A DNA stretch of 36,719 nt. Origin: a virus. The translations under genes and the position numbers were made by a program. The DNA lies in IMG/VR virus record IMGVR_UViG_3300025102_000104, positions 1-36,719 of that record, one strand, 5' to 3'. This document shows, piece after piece, positions 16,511 through 25,055 of the stretch; the first letter of the stretch is position 1, and each line of letters starts with the position of its first letter. Under the pieces are notes generated by a model. That model was not told where the DNA came from. It made no database searches and saw only the letters and a program-made list of their open reading frames with translations.

Positions 16511-17773
16511 ATGATAACAAGAGCTCAAATGCAAAGACAGTTACGTAATAGAGGCGGTGTAATGACCGTCAAAACTATCCGTAAAAAATACGGTATAGGT
16601 AGTGATTTAAAAGACTTTGTTAGAAAAATAATACCAAATGAATTAGCAAATGTTGCAGTTAAAGCTGCACCTTTTGTTGCTCCTTTTAACCCATTAGCAG
16701 CAGCAGCGATGAGAGGTATTGGAAGATTTGATCAAAGAGGTAGTATCAGTGATGCACTTAAACAAGGTGCTGGTACATTCGCTTTTGGTTATGGTGCAAG
16801 AAAACTTGGTGGTGCTGATGGTATTGGTGGATTTAGTATGGATAGTTTTAGCTCTCCATTAAGTTCTGAAAGAACACAAGCATTAAGTAGTTTATTTAAA
16901 TCAGATTCATCAAAAGTAAATTTAGATGATCCTAGAAAAGGTCTTGACATAATACAAAGAGGAACAGATGCAACAATTGGTAAAGTTCCAGTGTTAAAAG
17001 AATTACCTGATATTGTTAAACAACAATTATTTGTAACTGGTATTACAGGTGGAGCTACAGCATTATATGAGTATTTTAAAGGTAACTTTAGACCACAAGA
17101 AGAAGGTGAAACTATAGAAGATTATTTAGCTGCAAGAAAAGAGGCAGTAGGAACACAAATGAGAACTTATATGGATAACTATTTTAAATTTGATAAAGAG
17201 TATTCAACTATGACTGATGCAGAAAGAGATGCATTCGTTGCAAGATACAATGTTCGTGATGGTGGTAGAATAGGATATGCATTAGGTGGCAATGAATTAC
17301 CACCAGATCCTACAGCACCTGTAAATCCTTTTAAACCAAAACCAATAGGACCTGTATTACCAAATAAAGAAGTGGCGTCTAATATAGAAAACGATAGAAT
17401 ATTAGAAGCTCTTTTTGAAAAGTATTTAGAAATGGGTCTATCTCCTAAAGATGCAACAGAAGCAGCGCAAAAAGAGTTTGAGAGAATGAGCATGATGAAA
17501 ATGAAAGATAGAACTATGGCAGATAAAGGTGGTGTAATGGGTATACCTGTAAGAATGAACTCTGAAGGAATCAAAGAATTAGATATGAGAAAGACTGGCG
17601 GTTTTGTTCCAATTGGTGTAAAAGAAAAAGCAGATGACGTTCCAGCAATGTTATCTAAAAATGAATTCGTAATGACAGCTGATGCAGTAAGAGCTGCAGG
17701 CGGTGGTAGTATACAAAAAGGAGCACAAAGAATGTATGACACAATGAAAAGATTAGAGAGTAGGGTAGCATAA
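16511..17773 (+). CDS. marine-phage virion protein with C-terminal EFVMTADAVRAAGGG motif
   Basis: A 420-residue protein. The N-terminus is basic (RAQMQRQLRNRGGVMTVKTIRKKYG). About residues 45-120 are Ala/Gly/Phe-rich with amphipathic hydrophobic stretches (AAPFVAPFNPLAAAAMRGIG). RDGGRIGYALGG lies near residue 250, and the C-terminus carries KADDVPAMLSKNEFVMTADA followed by a Gly-rich turn and a terminal helix. The last motif recurs in virion proteins of many marine phages next to internal-virion genes. It is probably an internal or tail-tip structural protein. An in-frame ATG at 16562 has a better ribosome site (GAGG), but the earlier start keeps a typical N-terminus. Confidence 0.65.
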   Translation: MITRAQMQRQLRNRGGVMTVKTIRKKYGIGSDLKDFVRKIIPNELANVAVKAAPFVAPFNPLAAAAMRGIGRFDQRGSISDALKQGAGTFAFGYGARKLGGADGIGGFSMDSFSSPLSSERTQALSSLFKSDSSKVNLDDPRKGLDIIQRGTDATIGKVPVLKELPDIVKQQLFVTGITGGATALYEYFKGNFRPQEEGETIEDYLAARKEAVGTQMRTYMDNYFKFDKEYSTMTDAERDAFVARYNVRDGGRIGYALGGNELPPDPTAPVNPFKPKPIGPVLPNKEVASNIENDRILEALFEKYLEMGLSPKDATEAAQKEFERMSMMKMKDRTMADKGGVMGIPVRMNSEGIKELDMRKTGGFVPIGVKEKADDVPAMLSKNEFVMTADAVRAAGGGSIQKGAQRMYDTMKRLESRVA

Positions 17774-18726
17774 TGGCAATAACAGAACAAAGAACATTAC
17801 CACCAGAATATATAGAAGCAGCACAGAAAACGTTTCTAGCTGATCTTACAAGACAAGCTGGTATACCAAGTATTACAACTGCAACAACACAACAACCAGG
17901 TGAAACAGCAGAAATGTTTGCAGCAAGACAAGCTCAAGCTCAACAATTTGGAATTACAAAAGCTGGCATGGCTGATCTTGCACCACAAGTTGCACCTGAA
18001 TCACAATTACAAATTGATGCTAGAGGTTTAGCAAGCGGTCTTGGATCTTTTCAACCTTTCTTAACAAAAGCTGGAGATGCAGCAACAGCTGCCACTGGAG
18101 TAACAGGACCTATGACAGAAGCACAAAGAACTGCTTATATGTCCCCTTATCAATCAGCTGTTATTCAAACAACATTAGATGAATTCGACAGACAAGCAGA
18201 TGCACAAAAAACTCAACAAGCTGCACAAGCGTTAGGCACACCTGGTGCTTTTGGTGGTGGTAGAGAAGGTGTACTACAAGCCGAGTATGCATCAGCAAGC
18301 GACAGGAATCGAGCGGCTTTACAAGCAGGATTATTACAACAAGGTTTTCAACAAGCACAATCAGCACGACAACAAGATTTTGCAAATCAATTGGGATTAG
18401 CTAATTTACAATCAGGTTTAGGAGCAAGAGCTCAAGACTTTAGTAGAGCACAAATATCTGGTCTTGGCACACTAGGTTCAGCACAACAAGCACAACAACA
18501 AGCAATATTAAATGCACAAAGACAAACAGCACAAATGGCTGTTGATGATCCAAGAAGAAGATTATCGATGCTAGGCTCAGGTATTACGCAACTGACACCA
18601 GGTGCAGGAGCTGTAAGCATATCTGATGCACCAGAAGCAGCAAGTGCTAGTCCATTAGCAAATGCTTTAGGTATCGGTTTAATGGGTGCTGATATTTATG
18701 GAAGAATATTTGGACCAAAAGGATAA
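17773..18726 (+). CDS. Gln/Ala-rich helical protein, probable internal virion (ejection) protein
   Basis: A 317-residue protein whose ATG overlaps the previous stop. It is dominated by Ala, Gln and Gly and predicted helical, with long Q-A heptad-like stretches at about residues 135-255 (YQSAVIQTTLDEFDRQADAQ, LQAGLLQQGFQQAQSARQQD) and a Gly-rich hinge (GTPGAFGGGREG). The C-terminus has a short hydrophobic stretch (LANALGIGLMGADIYGRIFG). This composition is typical of podoviral ejection proteins that cross the envelope during infection (P22 gp7/gp16/gp20 or T7 gp14-16 functions). The role is inferred from composition and neighbours. Confidence 0.55.
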   Translation: MAITEQRTLPPEYIEAAQKTFLADLTRQAGIPSITTATTQQPGETAEMFAARQAQAQQFGITKAGMADLAPQVAPESQLQIDARGLASGLGSFQPFLTKAGDAATAATGVTGPMTEAQRTAYMSPYQSAVIQTTLDEFDRQADAQKTQQAAQALGTPGAFGGGREGVLQAEYASASDRNRAALQAGLLQQGFQQAQSARQQDFANQLGLANLQSGLGARAQDFSRAQISGLGTLGSAQQAQQQAILNAQRQTAQMAVDDPRRRLSMLGSGITQLTPGAGAVSISDAPEAASASPLANALGIGLMGADIYGRIFGPKG

Positions 18727-18730
18727 TAAA

Positions 18731-19441
18731 ATGAGAGTATTAAAAAGACCAATGTTTAGAAAAGGTGGATCTACAAGTAAAGGTATTATGACTGGGCTTG
18801 TGGATCGAAAAAATTATAAGACAGCTGGTATGGTTAGTGGCACTAACAAAGCTATAGATCCAAGAATGTTACAAGCTGATACACAAGCAATCTTAGATGC
18901 ATTAAATCAATATGCACCGCTACCAAAAACAAGAATACCTTTGGGTCAAGTAGGGTTTGCATTAACTCAAGGGGCAACTCCAACAGAAGCATTAGGTGTG
19001 GGGTATGGTACATTTACAAAAGCAGATGATGCTAGAAGAAAACTATTAGCACAAAGAAAAGCAGGAGCTGTAACAGCTGGTATACAAAGACAATTTAAAA
19101 AAGGTGCAAAAGATTTTTACGCTGCACAAACACCAGAAGCTCAGTTTGCAGCTAAATTAAAAGAATATAGTAAATCAACTATTCCAGCTATAAAAAATAA
19201 TGCAACAGACATTGCTAACTTTGAAGTAAGACATAGAAATAAACCTGTTGCACAATTAGATTTTAGATTTGATAAAAAGAAAAAAGATTTTGTGCCTGAT
19301 TTTAGAAGTCTTCCTGTAGGTTATGTAACTTTTAATCCGCTTGATGGTAAAGCTTATAAAAGAAACGAAGATGGTTCAGTGACAGCATTGAACCCACTTG
19401 ATTTAAAACCGTTAAAAAGTGTTGATGGCACAGAAAGTTAA
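18731..19441 (+). CDS. basic structural protein in the ejection-protein cluster
   Basis: A 236-residue protein. ATG 18731 is chosen because AAAAGGA stands just upstream and the start MRVLKRPMFRKGGSTSKGIM is typical of this cluster; an in-frame GTG at 18686 would overlap the previous gene by 41 bases. The protein is basic and has a helical region around residues 100-165 (ADDARRKLLAQRKAGAVTAG, FYAAQTPEAQFAAKLKEYSK) and a beta-like C-terminus (VPDFRSLPVGYVTFNPLDGK). There is no catalytic motif. It lies between two probable internal virion genes and is probably part of the same ejectosome; function not recognised. Confidence 0.6.
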   Translation: MRVLKRPMFRKGGSTSKGIMTGLVDRKNYKTAGMVSGTNKAIDPRMLQADTQAILDALNQYAPLPKTRIPLGQVGFALTQGATPTEALGVGYGTFTKADDARRKLLAQRKAGAVTAGIQRQFKKGAKDFYAAQTPEAQFAAKLKEYSKSTIPAIKNNATDIANFEVRHRNKPVAQLDFRFDKKKKDFVPDFRSLPVGYVTFNPLDGKAYKRNEDGSVTALNPLDLKPLKSVDGTES

Positions 19442-19443
19442 TT

Positions 19444-22400
19444 ATGCCTTTAGTCATAGATCCTCAAACAGGCGCTCTAATTGACTCGGAAGAGCTTAAT
19501 AGAAAACAAAATCAACAATTAAATTATAAAGACATAGAAAAAAGTTATGGTATAGACACAGAAGATGTTGTGCCTGAAGCTGAAGAAAACAATGAAGTAT
19601 CTGGAGCAACAGCTTTTGCTGCAGGTTTAGGGTCAGGTGTTATTAAAACTGTAGAGGGTGTTGTATCTTTAGGAGCAGAACTTATTGACCTTGGAGCAGA
19701 CACAAATTTAGCAGCAGAAGTAGAATTATTTTTTGATAAAATTAATCCTTTAGAAGAAATTGCAGAACAAAGAGCTGTGGGTAAACTAACGGAGGCTTTA
19801 GTTCAAATTGGTATACCTGGAGGTGCGGGTGCAAAACTTGCAACTACATTAGCTAGTAAAGCTATAAGAGCTAAGAAAGCTGGTAAGTATGTTAATTTTA
19901 AATCTGCTAATTTTCAAAAAGGAATTAAAAAAACAAAAGATTTAAATAAATTATCTGGCACACAAAGATTTGCTGCTATTGTTGCAGGTGGAGCTGCAGG
20001 AGAAACATTAGTTGCTGATGTAGAAAACATAGGAACGTTTGGTGATTTATTTCAAGGTGGACCTACAGAATTAGATAGAGATGTTAGATCTGATCCTTCA
20101 GAAGACGCAGCAAGAAAACTTGCAAACAGATTACGGTTTGGTTCAGAGTCTATACTTTTAACACCGTTTGTTTATGGTGTAGGTGCGGGTGCAAAAACTT
20201 TAGCTAAAAGAGGTAAAGAACTAGCCTATAGTAATTCTCAAATAGAAAAAGGTTTAGATAAATTAGCAAGTGCTTTTAGGTTTAGAGGAGCAAAACCACA
20301 AGAGGTAGCAGAAGCAAAACAATTGCAAAAAGCAAGAGGCATGAGAGATACTAATTTTGCAGAAGAACAAGTAGCAAGAATAGATAAAGAAGTAGATAAA
20401 GTATTTCCAGAGTTTAGAAAAGTATTTAACGCATCTACTGCAGATGAAAGAAAAAATTTTTTAAAAATATTAGATGATGCTTTGTTTGTAGATGATTTAA
20501 CAAAACCTTTAAATCCTAATATTGTAAAAGATATTAAAAAAACTGTTACTAAAAGATTAGGCGCTGTTAAAGGCAATGAGATTTCTAATAATATGTTGAC
20601 TGCACTAACTAAAACAAGAGGTGAATTTAATAAACTTTTAGAAATTACAGCACAAGGACCAGGTGCTAAAGCAGATCTTCCTGTAGGTGTAACTAAAGAT
20701 TTAAGAAAGATTATGGGCAATCGTGTAAAAAATTATATTGGTAATACATTTGAAATTTTTGAGAATGCAGAAGCTGGTTTCTTTTCTAGATATAAACCAA
20801 CACAAGAAGCTACTGATAGAGTTAAAAAAATATTTATGAGGTATGCAGCAAAAAATAAAAACCCTATTACTGAGCTTGAAGCTGAAGGTATGGTTAATGA
20901 TATAATAAAAGGTGTTAGAAAAATGAATCCTGGTAAAGACACTCTACCTACTTTTGCTTATCAAGATTTATCATCTAGTGCTAAAGACCCTTTTGCATTA
21001 AAAACATTTGCACAAACTATAGAAAAAAAATTACCGGGTGGTAAAAAAGAATTAAAAATAATTGGTAAAGGTAGTAAAGCATTTAGAGAATTGTTTGGTG
21101 AGATAGAAGACGTAAGACATTCTATTTTTGAAGGTATGAATAGATTATCTGCTATTGCAAGAAAGAATCAATTGTTTGATGAAATATTAGATGTTGATGA
21201 TGCAATGAAAGCAAAAGCAACAGCAGACACTCCTCCAGGTCAAAGAGGATTTTTTCATAGCACTCCGTTAGCTGCTAAAAGAGCGTTTGGTCCAAACGCA
21301 GATGTTGTAAAAATGGATGATTATGTAAAAGAATATTTTAAAGATGGTGTATTAATAAATAGATTATCTAACACATATACCACAAAAGAAATTGCAGAAG
21401 GATTTACCAATACATCACAAGTACAAAATTTTATGAGAGGTGATACTGGAGGTGTATTAGGTAAAACATTTTCTATGGCTTATCGTAATTTATTATTAAC
21501 ACCTAAAGCAGGTGCACAATATGCAAAAACAATTTTATCTGTACCTACACACATACGAAACTTTTTAAGTTCTAGTGCTTTTTCATTAGCAAACGGTGTA
21601 GTATTTGCAAATCCAAAAGTGTTTGCAAAAGCAATGAGTAATGCTTTTGGTATGGTTCAAGTAGGTGGACCTAGAAAACCGTTATCTCAAGAAAAATACA
21701 GAGAATATTTAGAACTAGGTGTTGTTAATACAAACGTAAGGCTTGGAGATCTTAGAAATCTTATGAAAGATATAAGATTTGGTGAGGGTAATATCGCAAC
21801 TGACAGTGTTTTAAAACCTATGCTTAATACTTTAGGTAAAAGAGTAAGCCGAGGTGTTAAAAAAGCAGGAAAAGTTATGCAAGATCTATATGTTGCAGAA
21901 GATGATATTTGGAAAATTGTAAACTATGAAGTGCAATTAATTCAAAGAGGAGATGCATATAGAAAAGCAGGTATAAAAATAGCTCCTGATGCATTAAAAA
22001 GAGAAGTAGCACAAATTGTACAGGACACAGTGCCAAACTATGCAAAAGTTGGAGAGTTTGTAAGAGCTGCTAGGGTATCTCCATTTGGTAATTTTATGTC
22101 TTGGCCTTCAGAAATATTTAGAACAGGTTATGGTATTTTTGAACAAGCACTAAAAGATCTTAAAACACCTGGATTTAGAGGACTAGGTATGAAAAGAGTT
22201 GTTGGCATGACTGCAGCTGCAAGTGTAATACCATATGGATTAACAAAAGGATCACAAGCTATCTTTGGTGTATCAAACGAAGAAGCAGATGCAGCAAATG
22301 ATTTTGTTGCACCATGGGCAAAAAGCTCAACAAAAATATATTTTAGAGATCCAGAAACAGATGATTTATTTTATATTGATTGGTCAAAAAACAATGTTTA

Positions 22401-23430
22401 CGACACACTTACAAGACCTTTTCAATCTGTGTTAAGAAATATACAGGAAGGAATAGAAAATGAAGATGTTCTTATTAAAGGGTTTGTACAAGGTATAGCA
22501 GAAGCAGCTGGCGAAACAGCATCACCATTTATATCAGAGTCTATTTATACAGAAGCGTTTATGGATATTTGGGGTAGAGAAGGTAGAACAAGAGAAGGTA
22601 GACAATTATACACAGAACAAACACCAGGTGGAGAAAAGATAGCTATTATAATGCAGCATCTTGGTAAAACTTTAATGCCTACTACACAACCTTTTCAAAG
22701 AACTAAAAAAGCATTTACTGGAGAACCTGGTAGAGGATCAGAGTTATATGAAATACCCTATGAGATTGCAGGTATATTTGGATTTAGAGGTATTAAAGTT
22801 GATCCAAAAAAATCTTTAGGGTTTAAATTGTTTGAATATCAAAAAGCAGTTTCTGATTCTAGAAAATTATTTACAGGTGAAATTGATGTTACAGAAATGA
22901 AGACAGCTTCTGATGTTATAAAAAGATATTTTTTAGCTAATCAACAAATATTTAATGTTAGAAAAAAAATGTTAAACACTATTAATAATGCACAAACTGT
23001 TGGATTATCGCCTACTGAAACTTTTGAAATTTTTGATAAAAGAGGATTAAAAGGTGAATATAATGAATTATCTGTTGGTCAATTTGATCCTTTCTTTCCA
23101 TCTGAAAGACTGCAACAAGTATTTGAAGACAACGCTAGAAGGGGTAATGTATCAAATGTATTTTATGAAGCAGAACCTACGTTAAGAGCAATACAAGCAG
23201 CTATGTCAACATTAAATTTATATGGTGAGTTTGACTTAAACGTAGAGGACTTTTTACCAGACACAGATCCACAAGGACAGTCTGCTTTACCCATAACACC
23301 TGAAGTTAGTAGACAAGCATTAGCAACAAATAACATGCCTGTGTCACAAACAGGATTGACACAGACTGAACAAGGGTTATTATCAGACGAAGAAAAGGCA
23401 ATAAGACTTAGACAAAGAGGAATAGCTTAA
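19444..23430 (+). CDS. very large internal virion / DNA-ejection-type protein
   Basis: A 1328-residue protein, the longest here. Acidic N-terminus (about 1-52), then Gly/Ala-rich amphipathic stretches (ATAFAAGLGSGVIKTVEGVV, AAIVAGGAAGETLVADVENI), long Lys-rich helical regions at 240-600, further hydrophobic patches near residues 690-730 (IRNFLSSSAFSLANGVVF) and 920-950 (VVGMTAAASVIPYGL), and a C-terminus ending LSDEEKAIRLRQRGIA. The size, cluster position and alternating helical/amphipathic plan match giant podoviral ejection proteins (T7 gp16-type role). I see no lysozyme or transglycosylase motif. A polyvalent protein role is an alternative. Confidence 0.6.
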   Translation: MPLVIDPQTGALIDSEELNRKQNQQLNYKDIEKSYGIDTEDVVPEAEENNEVSGATAFAAGLGSGVIKTVEGVVSLGAELIDLGADTNLAAEVELFFDKINPLEEIAEQRAVGKLTEALVQIGIPGGAGAKLATTLASKAIRAKKAGKYVNFKSANFQKGIKKTKDLNKLSGTQRFAAIVAGGAAGETLVADVENIGTFGDLFQGGPTELDRDVRSDPSEDAARKLANRLRFGSESILLTPFVYGVGAGAKTLAKRGKELAYSNSQIEKGLDKLASAFRFRGAKPQEVAEAKQLQKARGMRDTNFAEEQVARIDKEVDKVFPEFRKVFNASTADERKNFLKILDDALFVDDLTKPLNPNIVKDIKKTVTKRLGAVKGNEISNNMLTALTKTRGEFNKLLEITAQGPGAKADLPVGVTKDLRKIMGNRVKNYIGNTFEIFENAEAGFFSRYKPTQEATDRVKKIFMRYAAKNKNPITELEAEGMVNDIIKGVRKMNPGKDTLPTFAYQDLSSSAKDPFALKTFAQTIEKKLPGGKKELKIIGKGSKAFRELFGEIEDVRHSIFEGMNRLSAIARKNQLFDEILDVDDAMKAKATADTPPGQRGFFHSTPLAAKRAFGPNADVVKMDDYVKEYFKDGVLINRLSNTYTTKEIAEGFTNTSQVQNFMRGDTGGVLGKTFSMAYRNLLLTPKAGAQYAKTILSVPTHIRNFLSSSAFSLANGVVFANPKVFAKAMSNAFGMVQVGGPRKPLSQEKYREYLELGVVNTNVRLGDLRNLMKDIRFGEGNIATDSVLKPMLNTLGKRVSRGVKKAGKVMQDLYVAEDDIWKIVNYEVQLIQRGDAYRKAGIKIAPDALKREVAQIVQDTVPNYAKVGEFVRAARVSPFGNFMSWPSEIFRTGYGIFEQALKDLKTPGFRGLGMKRVVGMTAAASVIPYGLTKGSQAIFGVSNEEADAANDFVAPWAKSSTKIYFRDPETDDLFYIDWSKNNVYDTLTRPFQSVLRNIQEGIENEDVLIKGFVQGIAEAAGETASPFISESIYTEAFMDIWGREGRTREGRQLYTEQTPGGEKIAIIMQHLGKTLMPTTQPFQRTKKAFTGEPGRGSELYEIPYEIAGIFGFRGIKVDPKKSLGFKLFEYQKAVSDSRKLFTGEIDVTEMKTASDVIKRYFLANQQIFNVRKKMLNTINNAQTVGLSPTETFEIFDKRGLKGEYNELSVGQFDPFFPSERLQQVFEDNARRGNVSNVFYEAEPTLRAIQAAMSTLNLYGEFDLNVEDFLPDTDPQGQSALPITPEVSRQALATNNMPVSQTGLTQTEQGLLSDEEKAIRLRQRGIA

Positions 23431-24659
23431 TGGAAGAAGATGATATTTTATACCAATCAATCATAGCAGATCCTGAAACGGTATCTCCTGATGTAGATAT
23501 ATCTAGACTTAGAACTGAAACACCAACAGACCCTAGATTGCTTGGAGGTGTATCTGAGTTTCCTGGTTTACAATTTGATCCTACACAATACAGTGCATAT
23601 GAAGATCTATATGATTTATACAGCACAGGATTACCTATGATACCCACACCTGCAACAACACCTGTGGTAGAAACACCAATAACAGATACAAGTGCTGAGG
23701 ATCAGGCGACAGGGGACTTATTAACAACAGATGAATTAATAGAACAAGGTTTAACTCCAACTGGAGTTGCAACAATCACTCCTAACGTTTTTGATTATGA
23801 AGCAGAAGCAGCTGGTGTTCAGCCGACGGGCCTTGATCCTAATGTTTTTGACTATGAATCAGAAGCAGCAGGTGTTCAACCTACAGGCATAAGTTCTAAT
23901 GTATTTGACTACGAATCAGAGGCAGCTGGTGTTCAACCAACAGGTATAAGCCCTAATGTTTTTGATTATGAGTTTGAAGCTACAACACCAGAACAAAGAG
24001 CAGAAGCTTTAACACAAGAACAAATTGAAGGTACAGGTATTGTAGATAAAGCAATCAATGCCATAAGCGGTGTTTCAAGACAAGATGTCATTAATGCTGT
24101 TCAAGTTGGTAGAATAGGTCTAGCTGCGTTAACTGGAGGAACTAGTGAAGTCTTAAAACAAATAGCTGGAATCGCTGGAGGAACCATTATTAGTGATGCT
24201 GCTGCTGATATTGTCTCCGATAAACTTCTTCAACAAACAGGTGCCATAACACCAACTAGCACTGCTCAAGACATACAATTAAATTTACAACAGCAACAAG
24301 CAGCTTTAGATCCTGATCAAAATATTATGGATGAAGTTGCATTAACAGTTGGAACAAATTTACAAACTCCAGCAGAACAAATTTATGGAGACGAAGGGGA
24401 AACAACATCTGATGCAGGATTTGCAGATGCTGTTAATGAAGCAGACGTAGAAGCAGGTTTAGCCACGGAATCAATATTTGATGAACCCGAACCAACACCA
24501 GCTCCGGCACCAGCACCAGTGTATTATGATAGTGGTAATGGTGATAGTGGAGGCGGAGGCGGAGGTGGTTCGTCTTCAACTGCAGGAGATGATCCTGGTT
24601 ATAGTGGACCTTCACCATTTAAAGAAGGGGGCTTTGTAGAAAAAAATGCCAAACGGTAA
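23430..24659 (+). CDS. acidic structural-region protein with 19-residue tandem repeats
   Basis: A 409-residue acidic protein. Residues 118-185 hold three complete and one partial copy of a 19-residue repeat (NVFDYESEAAGVQPTGIS pattern). About residues 225-270 form an Ala/Gly-rich, partly hydrophobic region (VINAVQVGRIGLAALTGGTS, AGIAGGTIISDAAADIV). The end is Pro/Ala-rich, then poly-Gly/Ser (residues about 375-385) and PFKEGGFVEKNAKR. The start ATG overlaps the stop of the 1328-residue gene. Disordered linkers and repeats suggest a flexible internal or tail-tip protein; no family recognised. Confidence 0.6.
   Translation: MEEDDILYQSIIADPETVSPDVDISRLRTETPTDPRLLGGVSEFPGLQFDPTQYSAYEDLYDLYSTGLPMIPTPATTPVVETPITDTSAEDQATGDLLTTDELIEQGLTPTGVATITPNVFDYEAEAAGVQPTGLDPNVFDYESEAAGVQPTGISSNVFDYESEAAGVQPTGISPNVFDYEFEATTPEQRAEALTQEQIEGTGIVDKAINAISGVSRQDVINAVQVGRIGLAALTGGTSEVLKQIAGIAGGTIISDAAADIVSDKLLQQTGAITPTSTAQDIQLNLQQQQAALDPDQNIMDEVALTVGTNLQTPAEQIYGDEGETTSDAGFADAVNEADVEAGLATESIFDEPEPTPAPAPAPVYYDSGNGDSGGGGGGGSSSTAGDDPGYSGPSPFKEGGFVEKNAKR
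23781..23984 (+). repeat. 57-bp tandem repeat within the 409-residue protein gene
   Basis: Units at 23781-23837, 23838-23894 and 23895-23951, plus a partial copy at 23952-23984, all in frame. Each full unit encodes 19 residues of the pattern (P/S)-N-V-F-D-Y-E-(A/S)-E-A-A-G-V-Q-P-T-G-(L/I)-(D/S). Protein conservation is higher than DNA identity, with differences mostly at third positions, so the repeat appears maintained by selection rather than freshly duplicated. Confidence 0.85.
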
Positions 24660-24855
24660 ACCACCAAAAACAACTGGCGAACATTTAGTATCTCTGTACG
24701 GATATGTAACAGGGTTTAAAAAACAAATAGATCATCTACACGCAGACATAGGAAAGTTAGAAAAGAAAACAGACACTGTAATTTATTGGATTGTTGGTGG
24801 TGCGTTTACAACTATTCTTACACTTGTGGGTTTATTTAATTTATTTATAAACTAA
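24646..24855 (+). CDS. small membrane protein with one C-terminal helix, holin/XhlA-like
   Basis: A 69-residue protein overlapping the previous gene by 14 bases. The N-terminal half is soluble and helical (GEHLVSLYGYVTGFKKQIDH, then IGKLEKKTDT). The C-terminal part (about residues 46-68, YWIVGGAFTTILTLVGLFNL) is one membrane segment. Coiled coil plus one C-terminal helix is the plan of XhlA-type and other small phage lysis-associated proteins, and the GKPPKTTGEH start recurs in marine phages. A holin or accessory lysis role is plausible, though no endolysin is visible nearby. It meets the minus-strand gene tail to tail, with the stop codons overlapping within CTAA. Confidence 0.55.
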   Translation: MPNGKPPKTTGEHLVSLYGYVTGFKKQIDHLHADIGKLEKKTDTVIYWIVGGAFTTILTLVGLFNLFIN

Positions 24856-25055
24856 TCTTCTCTATCATCGTGCCAGCGTTCATTAATTTTGCCAGCTAAC
24901 CAAGCAGCGATAGGTATACATAATATAAACGTAATTTCTGCTGCTCTTTGTATGCTAACATCAAAACGATACATTACATAGTAATGAATTAATATTGGGG
25001 AAAAAGCTCCTACACATAACAATATAGCCATACGATAATGAAAAGGTGGTTTCAT
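24852..25055 (-). CDS. small two-helix membrane protein
   Basis: A 67-residue minus-strand protein starting at ATG 25055, which overlaps the stop of the helicase gene as ATGA; a TTG two codons upstream (25061) is the alternative. Two hydrophobic segments (about residues 9-28, RMAILLCVGAFSPILIHYYV, and 36-56, RAAEITFILCIPIAAWLAGK) are joined by a short loop, and the tail is charged (NERWHDDRED). The plan fits a class II holin or an envelope protein such as a superinfection-exclusion factor. Coupling to the SNF2-like helicase rather than to lysis genes makes a holin role uncertain. Confidence 0.55.
   Translation of the reverse strand: MKPPFHYRMAILLCVGAFSPILIHYYVMYRFDVSIQRAAEITFILCIPIAAWLAGKINERWHDDRED

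Noticed and set aside
23781-23984. CRISPR-like direct repeats
   Set aside because: The repeats are contiguous, in frame and without spacers; they are a protein repeat.
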